A DNA stretch of 64,000 bases from positions 62,001-126,000 of the forward strand of contig JAMQGV010000024.1 in NCBI GenBank assembly GCA_025994075.1, given 5' to 3'. This document shows, piece by piece, positions 28,638-37,845 of this stretch. The notes under the pieces are model-generated. The model was not told where the DNA came from, made no database searches, and saw nothing but the letters and a program-made list of their open reading frames with translations. The stretch comes from Vicinamibacteria bacterium (GTDB lineage: Bacteria > Acidobacteriota > Vicinamibacteria > Fen-336). Position 1 is the first letter of the stretch; the number at the start of each line of letters is the position of its first letter. The position numbers and the translations under genes are program-made.

Positions 28638-29956
28638 CCCGCCACCTCGCGCAGCCGCTCGACGACGGCCGGCGGCACGGCGCCGAGGCCCAGCTCGCGC
28701 GCGGCCCAGCGCACCTCGTCGACGTAGCTGCCGAGCCGGGTGCCCTCGAGGCGTCGCGCCGAGGCGATGCGATCCCGTTCGCCTGGCGCCGCGCCGGCCC
28801 GCGCGGCCAGGAAGCTGGAGAGCGTGCGAGCGGTTGCCGCCAGGTCGTGGTGGCGCCGAACGTGGTCCGCCGCCGCCGCGCCCATCGCGTCGCGCAGGCC
28901 GCGGTCGGAGCAGAGTTCCGTGAGCACCGCCTCGAGGTGCGCGCCCTCGAGCGGCCCGGGATCGACGGGCGCCACGACGCCCTCGGGGAACTCCAGCGCG
29001 GCGGGGGTCTCGGCGCTCACCAGGCAGGCGCGACCGAGGCCCATCGCCCGCACCAGCGCCGCCGACATCTCGCCGTGCGAGGGGAAGCGCAGCGCCAGCA
29101 CGACGTCGGCCGCGGCCAGGTGGGCGGCGAAGTCGGAGAGCGACAGGCGGCCCGTGACGCGCAGGCCGTCGCTGTCGAGGCCGGCGGCGCGCGCTTCGGC
29201 TCCGAGGTCGAAGCCCGGCTCGACGTCGCCGGCCACGACGAGCTGCAACGACGGGAAGCGCGAGCGGAGCCGGGCCACGGCCTGCGCCGCAGCGGCGAGG
29301 CGCTTGTGCGGGTTGGCGAGTCCGGGCGAGGTGACGAGCAGCGCGTCCGCGGGCAGCCCCAGCGCCCGCCGCGCCTCCGCCTGCGGGGGCGCGGCGCAGG
29401 GCGGCAGGTGCATCGGCAGCGCCAGCACCGGCGTACGCCCGAGCCGGGCGTGCAGCGCCGCCGCGGTCGCGCGCGACAGGGCGACGACGCCGAGGCTCTC
29501 CTCGAGCAGATGCTCGGATAGCGGGTGCAGGGCGGGCCACAAGGCACCGCCCAGCCCGCGCGCGATCTGGCGCGCGACGAAGGTGCCGCGCTCCCCGTGC
29601 TCCCGCCGCATCAGCCGCAGGTAGCCGGCGGCGTCGCCGCGCTCGACGGTTTCGCCCAGCACCAGGTGGTGGAGGCAGGCGTCGTGGATCAGCACCACGC
29701 CGGGCACGGCCCGCGCGCGGCGGTAGACGAAGCCGTGCAGCGCCGAGTTGCCGAGGTGGTACAGGTCGAGGTCCGCGGCAGGCGGCGCGTCGGCGGCCGC
29801 GACGGCGACCCCGTCCGGCAGGCCCCGCACCGCCTCCGGCGCCTCGGCGACCGCGGTCACGCGCGCGTGCTCGCGCAGCGCCGCGAGCTGCTCGGCCGCG
29901 TAGTCGGCGACGCCGGAGGCGGCCGGCGGCCACGGGCTCCAGACGTTCAGCTTCAC
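28634..29956 (-). CDS. Family 4 glycosyltransferase
   Basis: The 440-residue protein starts at a GTG (KLNVWSPWPPAASGVADYA), a GT-B fold N-terminus. The C-terminal nucleotide-sugar domain has LLVTSPGLANPHKRL, DVVLALRFPSHGEMSAALVRAM and SAETPAALEF. The usual E-x7-E pair is altered (EMSAALVRAM), which is common in this subgroup. A C-terminal extension of about 60 residues after the GT domain is helical. Overlaps both neighbours by four bases. It should act in the cytoplasm on lipid-linked intermediates; the sugar is unknown. Confidence 0.88.
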   Translation of the reverse strand: MKLNVWSPWPPAASGVADYAAEQLAALREHARVTAVAEAPEAVRGLPDGVAVAAADAPPAADLDLYHLGNSALHGFVYRRARAVPGVVLIHDACLHHLVLGETVERGDAAGYLRLMRREHGERGTFVARQIARGLGGALWPALHPLSEHLLEESLGVVALSRATAAALHARLGRTPVLALPMHLPPCAAPPQAEARRALGLPADALLVTSPGLANPHKRLAAAAQAVARLRSRFPSLQLVVAGDVEPGFDLGAEARAAGLDSDGLRVTGRLSLSDFAAHLAAADVVLALRFPSHGEMSAALVRAMGLGRACLVSAETPAALEFPEGVVAPVDPGPLEGAHLEAVLTELCSDRGLRDAMGAAAADHVRRHHDLAATARTLSSFLAARAGAAPGERDRIASARRLEGTRLGSYVDEVRWAARELGLGAVPPAVVERLREVAG

Positions 29957-30999
29957 CGCAGGCCCTCGGTCAGGCGGTCGATCACGTGGTCCCACGAGAT
30001 GTCCGCGACGCGCCGCCGGCCCGCCTCGCCGGCGTCGCGCAGCCGCGCCTCGGGCCACGCCCACAGCCGATCGATCGCGTCGGCGATCGCCGCCGGCGTC
30101 GGCTCGGCGACGAGGCCCGTCTCGCCGTCGGTCACGAACTCGAGCGGCCCGCCGGCGTCGGTCGTGGTGAGCACCGGCTTGCCGGACAGGAACGCCTCGA
30201 CCGTGACGTAGCCGTAGTCCTCGTTGAGCGGCGCGTAGTAGGCGGCGCGGCAGCCGGCGTAGAGGTCGACGAGCGCGTCCGCCGAGACGAAGCCGAGCAG
30301 CTCGACGCGGTCGCCGACGGCGAGCCCCTCGATCTGCTTGCGCAGCTCCTCCGCCAGCGGTCCCGAGCCGGCGATCTTCAGCTTCGCGCCGCTCTTCACG
30401 TGGGTCATCGCGTCGACGGCGAGGTCGAGCCGCTTCAGGCGGTCGAGGCGGCCGGCGTAGAACAGGTAGTCGCCCGCGGGATCGCAGCGGTAGCGGCCGA
30501 GGTGGTGCGGCGGCGGGTACAGCGCCTCGCCGTGCAGGCCGTTGTAGTCGGACAGCCGCCGCGCGACGTTGCGCGAGATCGTGTACACCTTCTCGCACTC
30601 GCCGAGCGCCGCGCCGTCCATCGCCCGGATCGCGTCGCGGGTCTCCAGGTCCTGCGGGCTGTCGGTGAACGAGCAGTACTTCGTGCCCCACAGGTCGTAG
30701 GCCTCGCGGTGCTGGTGGAACAGCCACGCGACCTTCTTCGGGTGGCGCACCAGGTAGCTCGGGAACTTGGTGGGGATCACCAGGTCGACCGCGGTGCCGT
30801 TGCTCTCGGTGACGTCGAGCAGCCGCCACGCCAGCGCCTGGCGCACCAGCTCCGGCACCGGGTACCACTTGAACGGCACGTTCACCACGTCGACGCGGAA
30901 GCCGCGGCGGGCGAGGTTGTCGCGCAGCTCGGCGACCAGGATCTCGGCGCCGCCCGTGATGAAGGGCGCCTGCGCCGCGCACACCAGCACGCTCTTCAT
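29953..30999 (-). CDS. Family 4 glycosyltransferase
   Basis: The 348-residue protein has a GT-B fold with N-terminal MKSVLVCAAQAPFITGGAEI, mid-protein FYAGRLDRLKRLDLAVDAM, and the E-x7-E pair E260/E268 in NEDYGYVTVEAFLSGKPVL. These are hallmark retaining GT4 features. The first domain contains FPSYLVRHPKKVAWLFHQHRE, seen in mannosyl-/glucosyltransferases of O-antigen loci. The ATG at 30999 overlaps the stop of the upstream gene (ATGA). The sugar specificity cannot be read from the sequence. Confidence 0.92.
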   Translation of the reverse strand: MKSVLVCAAQAPFITGGAEILVAELRDNLARRGFRVDVVNVPFKWYPVPELVRQALAWRLLDVTESNGTAVDLVIPTKFPSYLVRHPKKVAWLFHQHREAYDLWGTKYCSFTDSPQDLETRDAIRAMDGAALGECEKVYTISRNVARRLSDYNGLHGEALYPPPHHLGRYRCDPAGDYLFYAGRLDRLKRLDLAVDAMTHVKSGAKLKIAGSGPLAEELRKQIEGLAVGDRVELLGFVSADALVDLYAGCRAAYYAPLNEDYGYVTVEAFLSGKPVLTTTDAGGPLEFVTDGETGLVAEPTPAAIADAIDRLWAWPEARLRDAGEAGRRRVADISWDHVIDRLTEGLR

Positions 31000-31613
31000 G
31001 CGCGCGGCAGCCGCTCCTCCAGCGCGCGCAGCCGCTCGCGCAGGTCGCGCAGCGCGAACTCCAGGCCGTGGCGCCCGCGCTCGCCGTCGGCCAGCACCAG
31101 GTCGATGCGCCGCACCAGGTCGTGGACGTGGGCGACCAGCTCCTCCTGCAGGATCATGTGCCGGGTGTCGGCCTCGCCGAGGTGGCGGCCGTGCTGGCCG
31201 AGCACCGCGTCGTAGTGGCCGTGGGTCGCGGCGAAGCGGCCCTCGACCCAGTCGAAGAGCTGGTTGTCGAGCTGGACCTGGCGCGAGTTGAACGCGACCT
31301 GCGCCTCGTGGGCCGGGCGCAGCAGCGACCACAGCAGGCGGCCCAGCCAGCCCTTCGGGCCGCGCGGGAACACAGGCGTCGCCCGCCACAGGTCGTTGAC
31401 GGCGGCTCCGTCGGGCCGCGCGGGCGGCTGCGGCCGCTCCGGCGCCGGCGCCGCCGGCGTCACGGGACGCAGGTGCGGCTCGCGGGCCGGCGGCAGCTCC
31501 GCGCGGGACGGGCCGGCGAGCAGGGCGCGCTCGCGCACCTCCTCGCGGGCGGCGCGCAGGCGGCGGGCCACCTGCTCGCGGCGCGCGCTGTCGTCGTCTT
31601 CCGGTTCAGCCAC
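30996..31613 (-). CDS. Coiled-coil protein of the glycan locus, function unknown
   Basis: I do not recognise a named family. The 205-residue product starts at a GTG (AEPEDDDSARREQ), has a charged N-terminal part, a Pro-rich linker (about 60-85), then a segment GWLGRLLWSLLRPAHEAQVAFNSR and a long C-terminal coiled coil (FALRDLRERLRALEERLP). The LLRP..E.Q..FN part recalls a segment that precedes some O-antigen methyltransferase or glycosyltransferase domains, here free-standing. It may be a scaffold or chain-length partner for the flanking methyltransferase and GT4. No signal peptide or clear membrane helix. Confidence 0.7.
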   Translation of the reverse strand: MAEPEDDDSARREQVARRLRAAREEVRERALLAGPSRAELPPAREPHLRPVTPAAPAPERPQPPARPDGAAVNDLWRATPVFPRGPKGWLGRLLWSLLRPAHEAQVAFNSRQVQLDNQLFDWVEGRFAATHGHYDAVLGQHGRHLGEADTRHMILQEELVAHVHDLVRRIDLVLADGERGRHGLEFALRDLRERLRALEERLPRA

Positions 31614-31615
31614 GT

Positions 31616-32380
31616 TCAGGGAGCCGATTCTACGCGCGCGGCCGTTGCCGCCGGCTTGCGGCCCACGGCGAAGACGCTGGCGCCGATCGGCAGGTCGAGC
31701 CCGGCGCCGACGAGCGCGGCCTCGGCCTGCAGGAGGCGGGTGAACAGCCACTCGAGGGGGGCGGGCAGGAAGCCGACGTCCGAGCCCTCGCGGCCGCTCC
31801 GCCGGTCGAGCCAGCGGCGCAGCAGCAGCAGCGGGAACAGCAGGGTGTTCGCGTAGGTCGTCCGCACGCCCTCGAGGCCGGCGCCGACGAACAGCGCGCG
31901 CAGTTCGGCCGCGGTGTAGCGGTGGCGCGAGAACACCGCGGCGTCGTGGGCGCCCCACAGCACCTTCAGCGCCGGCACCCGCACCAGCAGCACGCCGCCG
32001 GGCCGCAGCACGCGGACCAGCTCGCGCACGGCCGCGGCGTCGTCTTCGACCCAGCGGTGGTAGAGCACGTCGAACGAGGTGACGCGGTCGAAGCTGCCGT
32101 CGCGGAACGGCAGCGACAGCACGCTGCCGCGCACGACCCGCTGGCCACGGGCGCGACAGAAGTCGACGGCGGCCGGGGCGAGGTCGACGCCGACCGTCGC
32201 GTGGCGCTGGCCCAGCCGCACCAGGTTTTCGCCGGTGCCGCAGCCGGCGTCGAGCAGGCTCGGCCGCTCCCCGCCGCCTGGCTCCCGGCCCAGCAGCGCC
32301 GCCGTGATCGCCCGCATCCCGACGTACCACCACTGGCGGCCCTCGGCCTCCGCCATCCGCGGGTACTCCTCGGGCTTCAC
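31616..32380 (-). CDS. Class I SAM-dependent methyltransferase
   Basis: The 254-residue protein starts at a GTG and has the SAM-binding motif SLLDAGCGTGEN (41-52), the second motif VGVDLAP, and LPFRDGSFDRVTSFDVLYH with the downstream VRVLRPGGVLLVRVPAL. The N-terminal EAEGRQWWYVGMRAI is typical of methyltransferases in polysaccharide loci. The C-terminal 80 residues hold a hydrophobic helix (NTLLFPLLLLRRWL) that may touch the membrane. It probably methylates a sugar or a chain end. It overlaps the upstream membrane protein gene by four bases and lies two bases ahead of the coiled-coil gene. Confidence 0.92.
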   Translation of the reverse strand: MKPEEYPRMAEAEGRQWWYVGMRAITAALLGREPGGGERPSLLDAGCGTGENLVRLGQRHATVGVDLAPAAVDFCRARGQRVVRGSVLSLPFRDGSFDRVTSFDVLYHRWVEDDAAAVRELVRVLRPGGVLLVRVPALKVLWGAHDAAVFSRHRYTAAELRALFVGAGLEGVRTTYANTLLFPLLLLRRWLDRRSGREGSDVGFLPAPLEWLFTRLLQAEAALVGAGLDLPIGASVFAVGRKPAATAARVESAP

Positions 32381-33522
32381 CGCTCCTCCAGGAAGAACAC
32401 CTTCGAGACCCGCGGCTTCGCATCGCCCTGCGGGCGCAGCGTCAGCCGGCGCAGGCCGGCGCGCAGCGGAAACGGCGGCCGCAGCACGTGGCGGGCGAGT
32501 GCCTCGCCCGTTTCCAGCCGCCCCAGCGCGAAGCCGTCGAGCGCGACGTCGACCGCGCCCGGCCCGCGCGCCTCGAACCCGAGCGCGAGCCGGGTCGGCT
32601 GCCGGAGCTGGAAGTAGACGAGTGCTTCGCCGTTCAGGTTGCGGCACGACTCGGGCGGACAGGGCACCCGCGCGCCCCAGCCGCCGTCGAGCAGCCCGTC
32701 GACCTCGAAGCCGGGCCCGGCCAGCGCGATCTCGTGGCCCAGCCCCGGCCACGGCTCCAGCGCGTGAGCCGTCGCCAGCCGGTCCCAGCGCGCGGCGACC
32801 AGGCCGTGGCGGGCGCCGAACAGCACGTTCGCGGGCCACGCCGGCGGCGCGCCCACCCACGAGCGCAGGATCGCCGCGTTGTGGAAGGCGAAGTCGGCGA
32901 AGGCGACGGTGTCGTCGCGAGGCACCAGCCAGCGGCGGTAGCTCTCCATCGACAGCACGTTCCACAGGGTGAGCGCGCCGAGCACGGCACCGAGCGCCCT
33001 CGCAGGCCGACGGCGCAGGGCGGCCGCGAGCGCGGCCGTCGCCGCAGCGAACCCCGCGAACAGCAGCCCCAGCGCGGCGCCCAGCAGCGGCGACCGGGCG
33101 GCGTCCGGCAGTGCGGCGGCGAGCGCCAGGGCCAGCGCGCCTGCGCCCGTTGCGGCCCGCGCCCGCGGAGGGACGAAGGCGCCGGCCAGCGCCACCCACA
33201 GCAACGGGCTGCGGAACAGGGCCCCGTCGGGCACCCCGAAGAGCCCGACCGCGAGCCGCGCGAGCTCCATCTCGCGCAGCATCGGAGCGCCCAGCGCGAC
33301 GCCGGCGAGGAGCCCCACGACCGCTGCAGGCGTGCCCGCGAGCCGCGGCACCGCGGTGGCGACCGCGGCGATGGCGAACGCCGCGGCGAACAGGCCCGGC
33401 CCGAGCTCCGAGAGCGGCGTGCCGGCGAACCACAGCAACAGCGGGAGCAGCGCCGCGCGCCAGCGTTCCCGCTGCGCCGCTCCCAGCGCGACGAGCCCGA
33501 GCGTCACCAGCGCGACGCTCAC
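32377..33522 (-). CDS. Polytopic membrane protein with C-terminal beta domain
   Basis: The 381-residue protein has about seven hydrophobic helices in its first 205 residues (for example LLPLLLWFAG, FAAAFAIAAVATAVP and LWVALAGAFVPP), then a soluble domain (about 210-381) with DGGWGARVPCPPESCR and a jelly-roll-like strand pattern ending VSKVFFLEER. The C-terminal domain resembles that of the neighbouring 649-residue membrane protein. It starts at a GTG overlapping that gene's stop. No catalytic motif was recognised. It may be a partner of, or a fragment-like relative of, the large transferases in this locus. Confidence 0.8.
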   Translation of the reverse strand: MSVALVTLGLVALGAAQRERWRAALLPLLLWFAGTPLSELGPGLFAAAFAIAAVATAVPRLAGTPAAVVGLLAGVALGAPMLREMELARLAVGLFGVPDGALFRSPLLWVALAGAFVPPRARAATGAGALALALAAALPDAARSPLLGAALGLLFAGFAAATAALAAALRRRPARALGAVLGALTLWNVLSMESYRRWLVPRDDTVAFADFAFHNAAILRSWVGAPPAWPANVLFGARHGLVAARWDRLATAHALEPWPGLGHEIALAGPGFEVDGLLDGGWGARVPCPPESCRNLNGEALVYFQLRQPTRLALGFEARGPGAVDVALDGFALGRLETGEALARHVLRPPFPLRAGLRRLTLRPQGDAKPRVSKVFFLEER

Positions 33523-35468
33523 GGCCGCGGCTCCTGCTGGAACTGGAAGTAGTCCACGAGCACCGGCCCCGAGCGCGTCTCCAGCACGACGTCGTTGAGG
33601 TCCTTGCGCCACAGGCGCGCGTCCGCGCGCCAGCTCGCCTCGGTCCAGCCCGCGGCCACGGCCACCGCGCCGAGATCGTGACCGTTGACGGCGAGGGCGA
33701 CGCTGGCGGGGCCGCGCAGGCGGACGCGGACGGTCAGTGTCTCGGGCAGGTCCAGCGGCGCGAAGGCGCGGGCGCGGGTGCGCACCTCGCGCGCTTCGGC
33801 GCCGTCCTCGTGCACCGGCGGACCGAAGCCCTCGGCCAGCAGGCCGCCGTCGTCCCTGGCGCCGCCGAGCTCGATGCGGCCGCCGAGGTTGCCCTGGCGG
33901 AAGAACAGGTAGCGGCCGACGGCGAGGTCGTACGCGCCCGGCGGCCGCCCTGTCCGCCACGCGAACAGCCAGCTCGCGGGCCAGGTCTGCGGGCTGCCGA
34001 CCGCGTCGGCCATGCGCAGCCAGGCGACTCGTGCGAGCTGCGGGAAGTGCGGCGGCAGCCGGCTGTCGCCCGGCGACAGGAGCAGGCTCCAGGCCGCCAC
34101 CGGCACGAGAAGCAGCGCGGCCACGACCTCGGGGCGTCGCCGCACCCACTCCTGCGCGCGTTCGAAGAAGGCGGCCAGGCCGAGCGCCAGCGGCAGCAGC
34201 AGCGGGTCGAAACGGCGCAGCGAGTACGCGCCGCCCGCCCACCAGTCGCCGGCGCCGGAGTTGACCCAGGTCGTGAACAGCACGATCGGCACGAGCGGCG
34301 CCCCCAGCGCGAAGCGCCGCCGGACCAGCGGCCACAGGCCGAGGAAGGCGGGCAGGAACACCGGCGTCCAGGCGAAGAGCCCGTGCCGCGACGACCACAG
34401 CGTCTCCAGCAGGTACGGCCGCCACAGCCGCACCCAGCCGATGCCGTGCGGGGGGTGGGTCAGGAGCCACTCGTCGAACAGCGTCTTCCACGCGGCCATC
34501 TGCGGGAACGCGCCGATCGCCACCAGCGCGCCGAGTGCCGCGCCGTGGCGCAGAACCGACGGCAGCGCCGCGGCGCGCTCGCGCCACAGGCGCGCCAGCA
34601 GGTCGAGCCCCGGCAGCAGCAGCAGCAGGCCGCTCTGCCAGCGGGTGGTCATCGCGAGTCCCAGCGCGAGGCCGAGGCGGGCGTGACCCCAGGCCGAGGG
34701 CTGCGCGCGCTGACGGTCCCACAGCCAGACGACGAAGCCGGCGGCGCAGCCGGACAGCGCGTGCGCCATCAGCGGGTGCTGGACCATGTACCAGTGCAGG
34801 AACGTGCCGCCCCAGGTGGCGAGCGCGGCGAGCAGCGCGAGGCCCGGCGCGAAGTGGCGGCGCGCGAGGTCGTGGATCAGCAGGACCAGCAGGAAGCCGT
34901 AGAGCAGGCTGCCGAGGCTGCACGCGTTGACGTGGACGGCACCGTAGCCCGAGAGGTCGACCTCGGCGCCGAGCCGGCGGTGCAGGCGTCCGATCCCCTC
35001 GCCGATGCCGAAGAACGGCGTCCACAGCACGGCGGGACCGATCGAGAACACCGAGCGCCGGTGGCCCGTGCGGGTGGGCGCCATCATGTCGGCGCGGTCC
35101 TGGTAGCCGTAGTGCTCGTACTCGTTGGCGAAGTGCAGGTCGCCGTCCTTCCACAGCGAGCGCACGAAGACGTAGTAGCCGAGGCCGTCGCCGCCGGTGC
35201 GGCCGCCCGCGAACTGGAACTGCTGAAGGGTCGGCATCAGCAGCGCCACGAGCAGCAGGTGGGCGCCGGAGACGGCCTGCCCCGGCGCGGCCAGCGCCCG
35301 GAAGCGCAGCGCGAACAGCGCGTAGAAGAGTGCGAGGCGCACGGCCAGGCCCGCCGGCGTGAGCGCCGACGCGGGGGCCGCCAGCGAGAAGCCGCCGACC
35401 AGCGCGCACAGCAGGTCGAAGCCCACGGCGAGGAGCAGCACCAGGCTGCCGTGGCGGGCGGACCTCAC
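33519..35468 (-). CDS. Large polytopic membrane protein, probable polyprenyl-phosphate-sugar glycosyltransferase (GT39/PMT-like)
   Basis: The 649-residue protein has about ten membrane helices and a C-terminal soluble beta-rich domain (about 520-649, ending VDYFQFQQEP). An acidic loop after the second helix (GGDGLGYYVFVRSLWKDGD) is where GT-C enzymes carry catalytic acids. Shared signatures with the gene at 40144-41511 (DLHFANEY, IGPAVLWTPFF, RHGLFAWTPVFLP) mark them as paralogues. GT-C enzymes of this kind use polyprenyl-phosphate sugars at the outer face of the inner membrane, which matches the GT2 synthases in the window. GTG start overlapping the upstream stop. Confidence 0.82.
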   Translation of the reverse strand: MRSARHGSLVLLLAVGFDLLCALVGGFSLAAPASALTPAGLAVRLALFYALFALRFRALAAPGQAVSGAHLLLVALLMPTLQQFQFAGGRTGGDGLGYYVFVRSLWKDGDLHFANEYEHYGYQDRADMMAPTRTGHRRSVFSIGPAVLWTPFFGIGEGIGRLHRRLGAEVDLSGYGAVHVNACSLGSLLYGFLLVLLIHDLARRHFAPGLALLAALATWGGTFLHWYMVQHPLMAHALSGCAAGFVVWLWDRQRAQPSAWGHARLGLALGLAMTTRWQSGLLLLLPGLDLLARLWRERAAALPSVLRHGAALGALVAIGAFPQMAAWKTLFDEWLLTHPPHGIGWVRLWRPYLLETLWSSRHGLFAWTPVFLPAFLGLWPLVRRRFALGAPLVPIVLFTTWVNSGAGDWWAGGAYSLRRFDPLLLPLALGLAAFFERAQEWVRRRPEVVAALLLVPVAAWSLLLSPGDSRLPPHFPQLARVAWLRMADAVGSPQTWPASWLFAWRTGRPPGAYDLAVGRYLFFRQGNLGGRIELGGARDDGGLLAEGFGPPVHEDGAEAREVRTRARAFAPLDLPETLTVRVRLRGPASVALAVNGHDLGAVAVAAGWTEASWRADARLWRKDLNDVVLETRSGPVLVDYFQFQQEPRP

Positions 35469-36679
35469 GCGGCGCGCTCCGCCAGCAGCTCGCGGTAGAG
35501 CGCCTCCACGCGCCCCGCGAGCGCGGGCCAGGCGAACTCCGCGAGCACCCGCTGCCGGCCCCGCTCGCCCCAGGCCCGCAACCGTGCCGCGTCGGCGAGC
35601 GCGTCGGCGAGCGCGTCGGCCAGTGCGGCGGGGTCCGCCGGCGGGACCAGGCGCCCGCTGGCCCCGTCTTCGATCTTGTCGACCAGGCCACCCGCGCGAG
35701 AGGCGACGACGGCGCGGCGGTGGGCCATCGCCTCCAGGGTGACCAGGCTCGAGCCCTCGAAGTGCGGCACGTGCACGAACAGGTCGGCGCGCGCGTAGAG
35801 CGCGTGGAGCGCCGCTTCGTCGACCCGGCCCAGCGCGTGAACCGGCAGCTCGGTCGCCGCGGCGCGCAGCTCGCCCAGCAGCGGTCCGTCACCGGCGACG
35901 GCCCAGGCGAGCCCGGCGGGCCAGGCGCCGCGCGACTTCAGCAGGCGCAGCGCGGCGAGGGTGTCGGCGAAGCCCTTGTAGGCCTCGAGCCGGCCGACCG
36001 AGACGAGCAGCGGTCGCGCGGCCGCCAGCGCGGGCCAGCGCGCGGCGACGAATGCCGCGGGGTCGTCGGGGGTGAGCGCGCGCAGTTCGTCCGCGTCGAT
36101 CCCGTTGGGCAGCACCACGACCCGCGCGGGGGCGACGCCGAGCAGGCGCACCACGTCCTCGCGAGCCGAGACGTCCGTGGCCACGACGCGATCGGCGCCC
36201 CGTGCGGCCTCGCGCGAGAGCCGCCGCAGCCGCGCCAGCGCCAGGCGCTTGAGACCGCGGGTGCGGTGCTCCTCGAGCCCCTGCGGGTTCATCACGAGCG
36301 GCGCCCGCAGCCCCCGCGGGTCGCGCTCGCGCAGGCGCGCGTAGCCGAGCGCGCACAGGCCCTGGGCGTCGACGACGTCGATCCGGCCCGCGCGCACGGC
36401 TTCCGCCACCGCAGCGCCGGCGCGGCGCGCGAAACCCGGATAGAGCAGTGTGCGGTCGAGCACGCGGCCGTGGCGCAGCCCGGGCAGCGCGCCGTAGGGC
36501 ACGCTCACCACCTCGCCCGGGAAGTCGACGCCCGGCGTGCCGCCCTGCGGCGGCCGCGTGTAGAGCACGCTCTGCACGCCGCGCGCGGCGAGGTGGCGGG
36601 CCAGCAGGTAGACGGCCTTCTCCATTCCGCCCGGCGGGTGCAGCGGGTAGGCGCCGCGCGCGACGAGCGCGACCCTCAC
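35465..36679 (-). CDS. Family 4 glycosyltransferase
   Basis: A 404-residue GT-B protein starting at a GTG. The N-terminus (VALVARGAYPLHPPGGMEKAV) carries the GG loop, the middle has LLVSVGRLEAYKGFADTL, and the C-terminal sugar-binding block is HFEGSSLVTLEAMAHRRAVV with the E-x7-E pair. All GT4 parts are present at normal length. It overlaps the next gene and the previous gene by four bases each (GTGA). Acts in the cytoplasm; donor sugar unknown. Confidence 0.93.
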   Translation of the reverse strand: MRVALVARGAYPLHPPGGMEKAVYLLARHLAARGVQSVLYTRPPQGGTPGVDFPGEVVSVPYGALPGLRHGRVLDRTLLYPGFARRAGAAVAEAVRAGRIDVVDAQGLCALGYARLRERDPRGLRAPLVMNPQGLEEHRTRGLKRLALARLRRLSREAARGADRVVATDVSAREDVVRLLGVAPARVVVLPNGIDADELRALTPDDPAAFVAARWPALAAARPLLVSVGRLEAYKGFADTLAALRLLKSRGAWPAGLAWAVAGDGPLLGELRAAATELPVHALGRVDEAALHALYARADLFVHVPHFEGSSLVTLEAMAHRRAVVASRAGGLVDKIEDGASGRLVPPADPAALADALADALADAARLRAWGERGRQRVLAEFAWPALAGRVEALYRELLAERAA

Positions 36680-37845
36680 CCCGCGAGCCTCCGGTACACC
36701 GCCTCGTAGCGCGGGATCAGCCGCGCGGGCGAGAACGCCGCGGCACGAAGACGGGCGCCTTCCGCGAGCGCCGCCCGCAGCGCGTCGTCGCCGGCGATGC
36801 GGGCGACCGCGTCGCCGAGCGAGGCGACGTCGTCGACCACCAGCCCGCTCCGCCCGTGCTCGAGGATCTCGCGGGTGCCGCCGGTGTCCATCGCCGCCAC
36901 CGGGGTGCCGAGCGCCAGCGCCTCCAGCAGCACCCGCGACAGCGGCTCGGGCCACAGCGAGGGGAACACCAGCGCGGTCGCCCGTGCCATCGCCCGCAGC
37001 ACGTCGTCGCGGTGGGCCCAGCCGCGGTGGACGAGCGGCACGCCGGCCGCGGTCGCGTCGAACTTGATCGCGTGGGTCAGCGTGCCTTCGCCGAGGATGA
37101 CGAGCGGCAGGCCGGTCTTCGCCGCCGCCACCGCCGGCACCAGCGCCCGCGCGCCCTTGTTCTCCTCCAGCTTGCCGACGAACAGCAGGAAGCGCTCGGG
37201 CAGCGGGAAGCCGGGCTCGCCGCCGGCGTGGGCGAGGGTTTCCGCGACGTCGACGACGTTGGGCAGCACCTCGACCCGCGGCAGGCCGGCCGAGCGCAGC
37301 TCGGCCGCCACTGACTCCGAGACCGCGAGGTTCGCGCCGACGCGCGACAGCGCCCGGCGCTTGGCCGCGAGGTCGAGCTGCATGTAGGGGATCGCGGCCG
37401 GCTTCAGCAGCGACGGCCAGCCGGTGACGTGGTCGCGCACGCAGCGGGTCATCGCCCGCGTGCCGCAGCCGGGGCACAGCGCGCCGCCCGTGATCCGCGT
37501 CGACCAGAAGCAGACCGGCCAGTGGTCGCGGATGGTGACGGCGACGCGCGCCGGGTCGAAGCCGGCGACGGCGCCCAGCGCCGCCAGCGAGTGCTGGGCG
37601 TGGACCACGTCCCAGGAGCCGCCGCGCAGCGCGCGGGCGAAGGCCCGCGGCTGGGCGAAGCGCTTGCGGCCGGGCGCCGCCAGCCGCTTCACGGGGATGC
37701 CCTCCTCGTCGTCGGGGCCAGGGCTCGTGGTGAACACCACGACCTCGTGGCCGTGCTCGCGCAGGCCCAGCGCCAGCGCCCGCGTCGACCAGCCGGCGCC
37801 GCCGGCGCGCGGCGGGAACACCTCGGAGGCCAGCGCGATCTTCAC
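36676..37845 (-). CDS. Family 4 glycosyltransferase
   Basis: The 389-residue protein starts at a GTG (KIALASEVFPPRAGGAGW). It has GT-B halves with LLFVGKLEENKGARALVPA and PEPLSRVLLEALALGTPVAAM. A cysteine cluster ALCPGCGTRAMTRCVRDH (about 135-153) in the first domain is a known insertion in some O-antigen GT4 proteins and may bind zinc. Four-base overlaps join it to both neighbours. The sugar is unknown. Confidence 0.93.
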   Translation of the reverse strand: MKIALASEVFPPRAGGAGWSTRALALGLREHGHEVVVFTTSPGPDDEEGIPVKRLAAPGRKRFAQPRAFARALRGGSWDVVHAQHSLAALGAVAGFDPARVAVTIRDHWPVCFWSTRITGGALCPGCGTRAMTRCVRDHVTGWPSLLKPAAIPYMQLDLAAKRRALSRVGANLAVSESVAAELRSAGLPRVEVLPNVVDVAETLAHAGGEPGFPLPERFLLFVGKLEENKGARALVPAVAAAKTGLPLVILGEGTLTHAIKFDATAAGVPLVHRGWAHRDDVLRAMARATALVFPSLWPEPLSRVLLEALALGTPVAAMDTGGTREILEHGRSGLVVDDVASLGDAVARIAGDDALRAALAEGARLRAAAFSPARLIPRYEAVYRRLAG

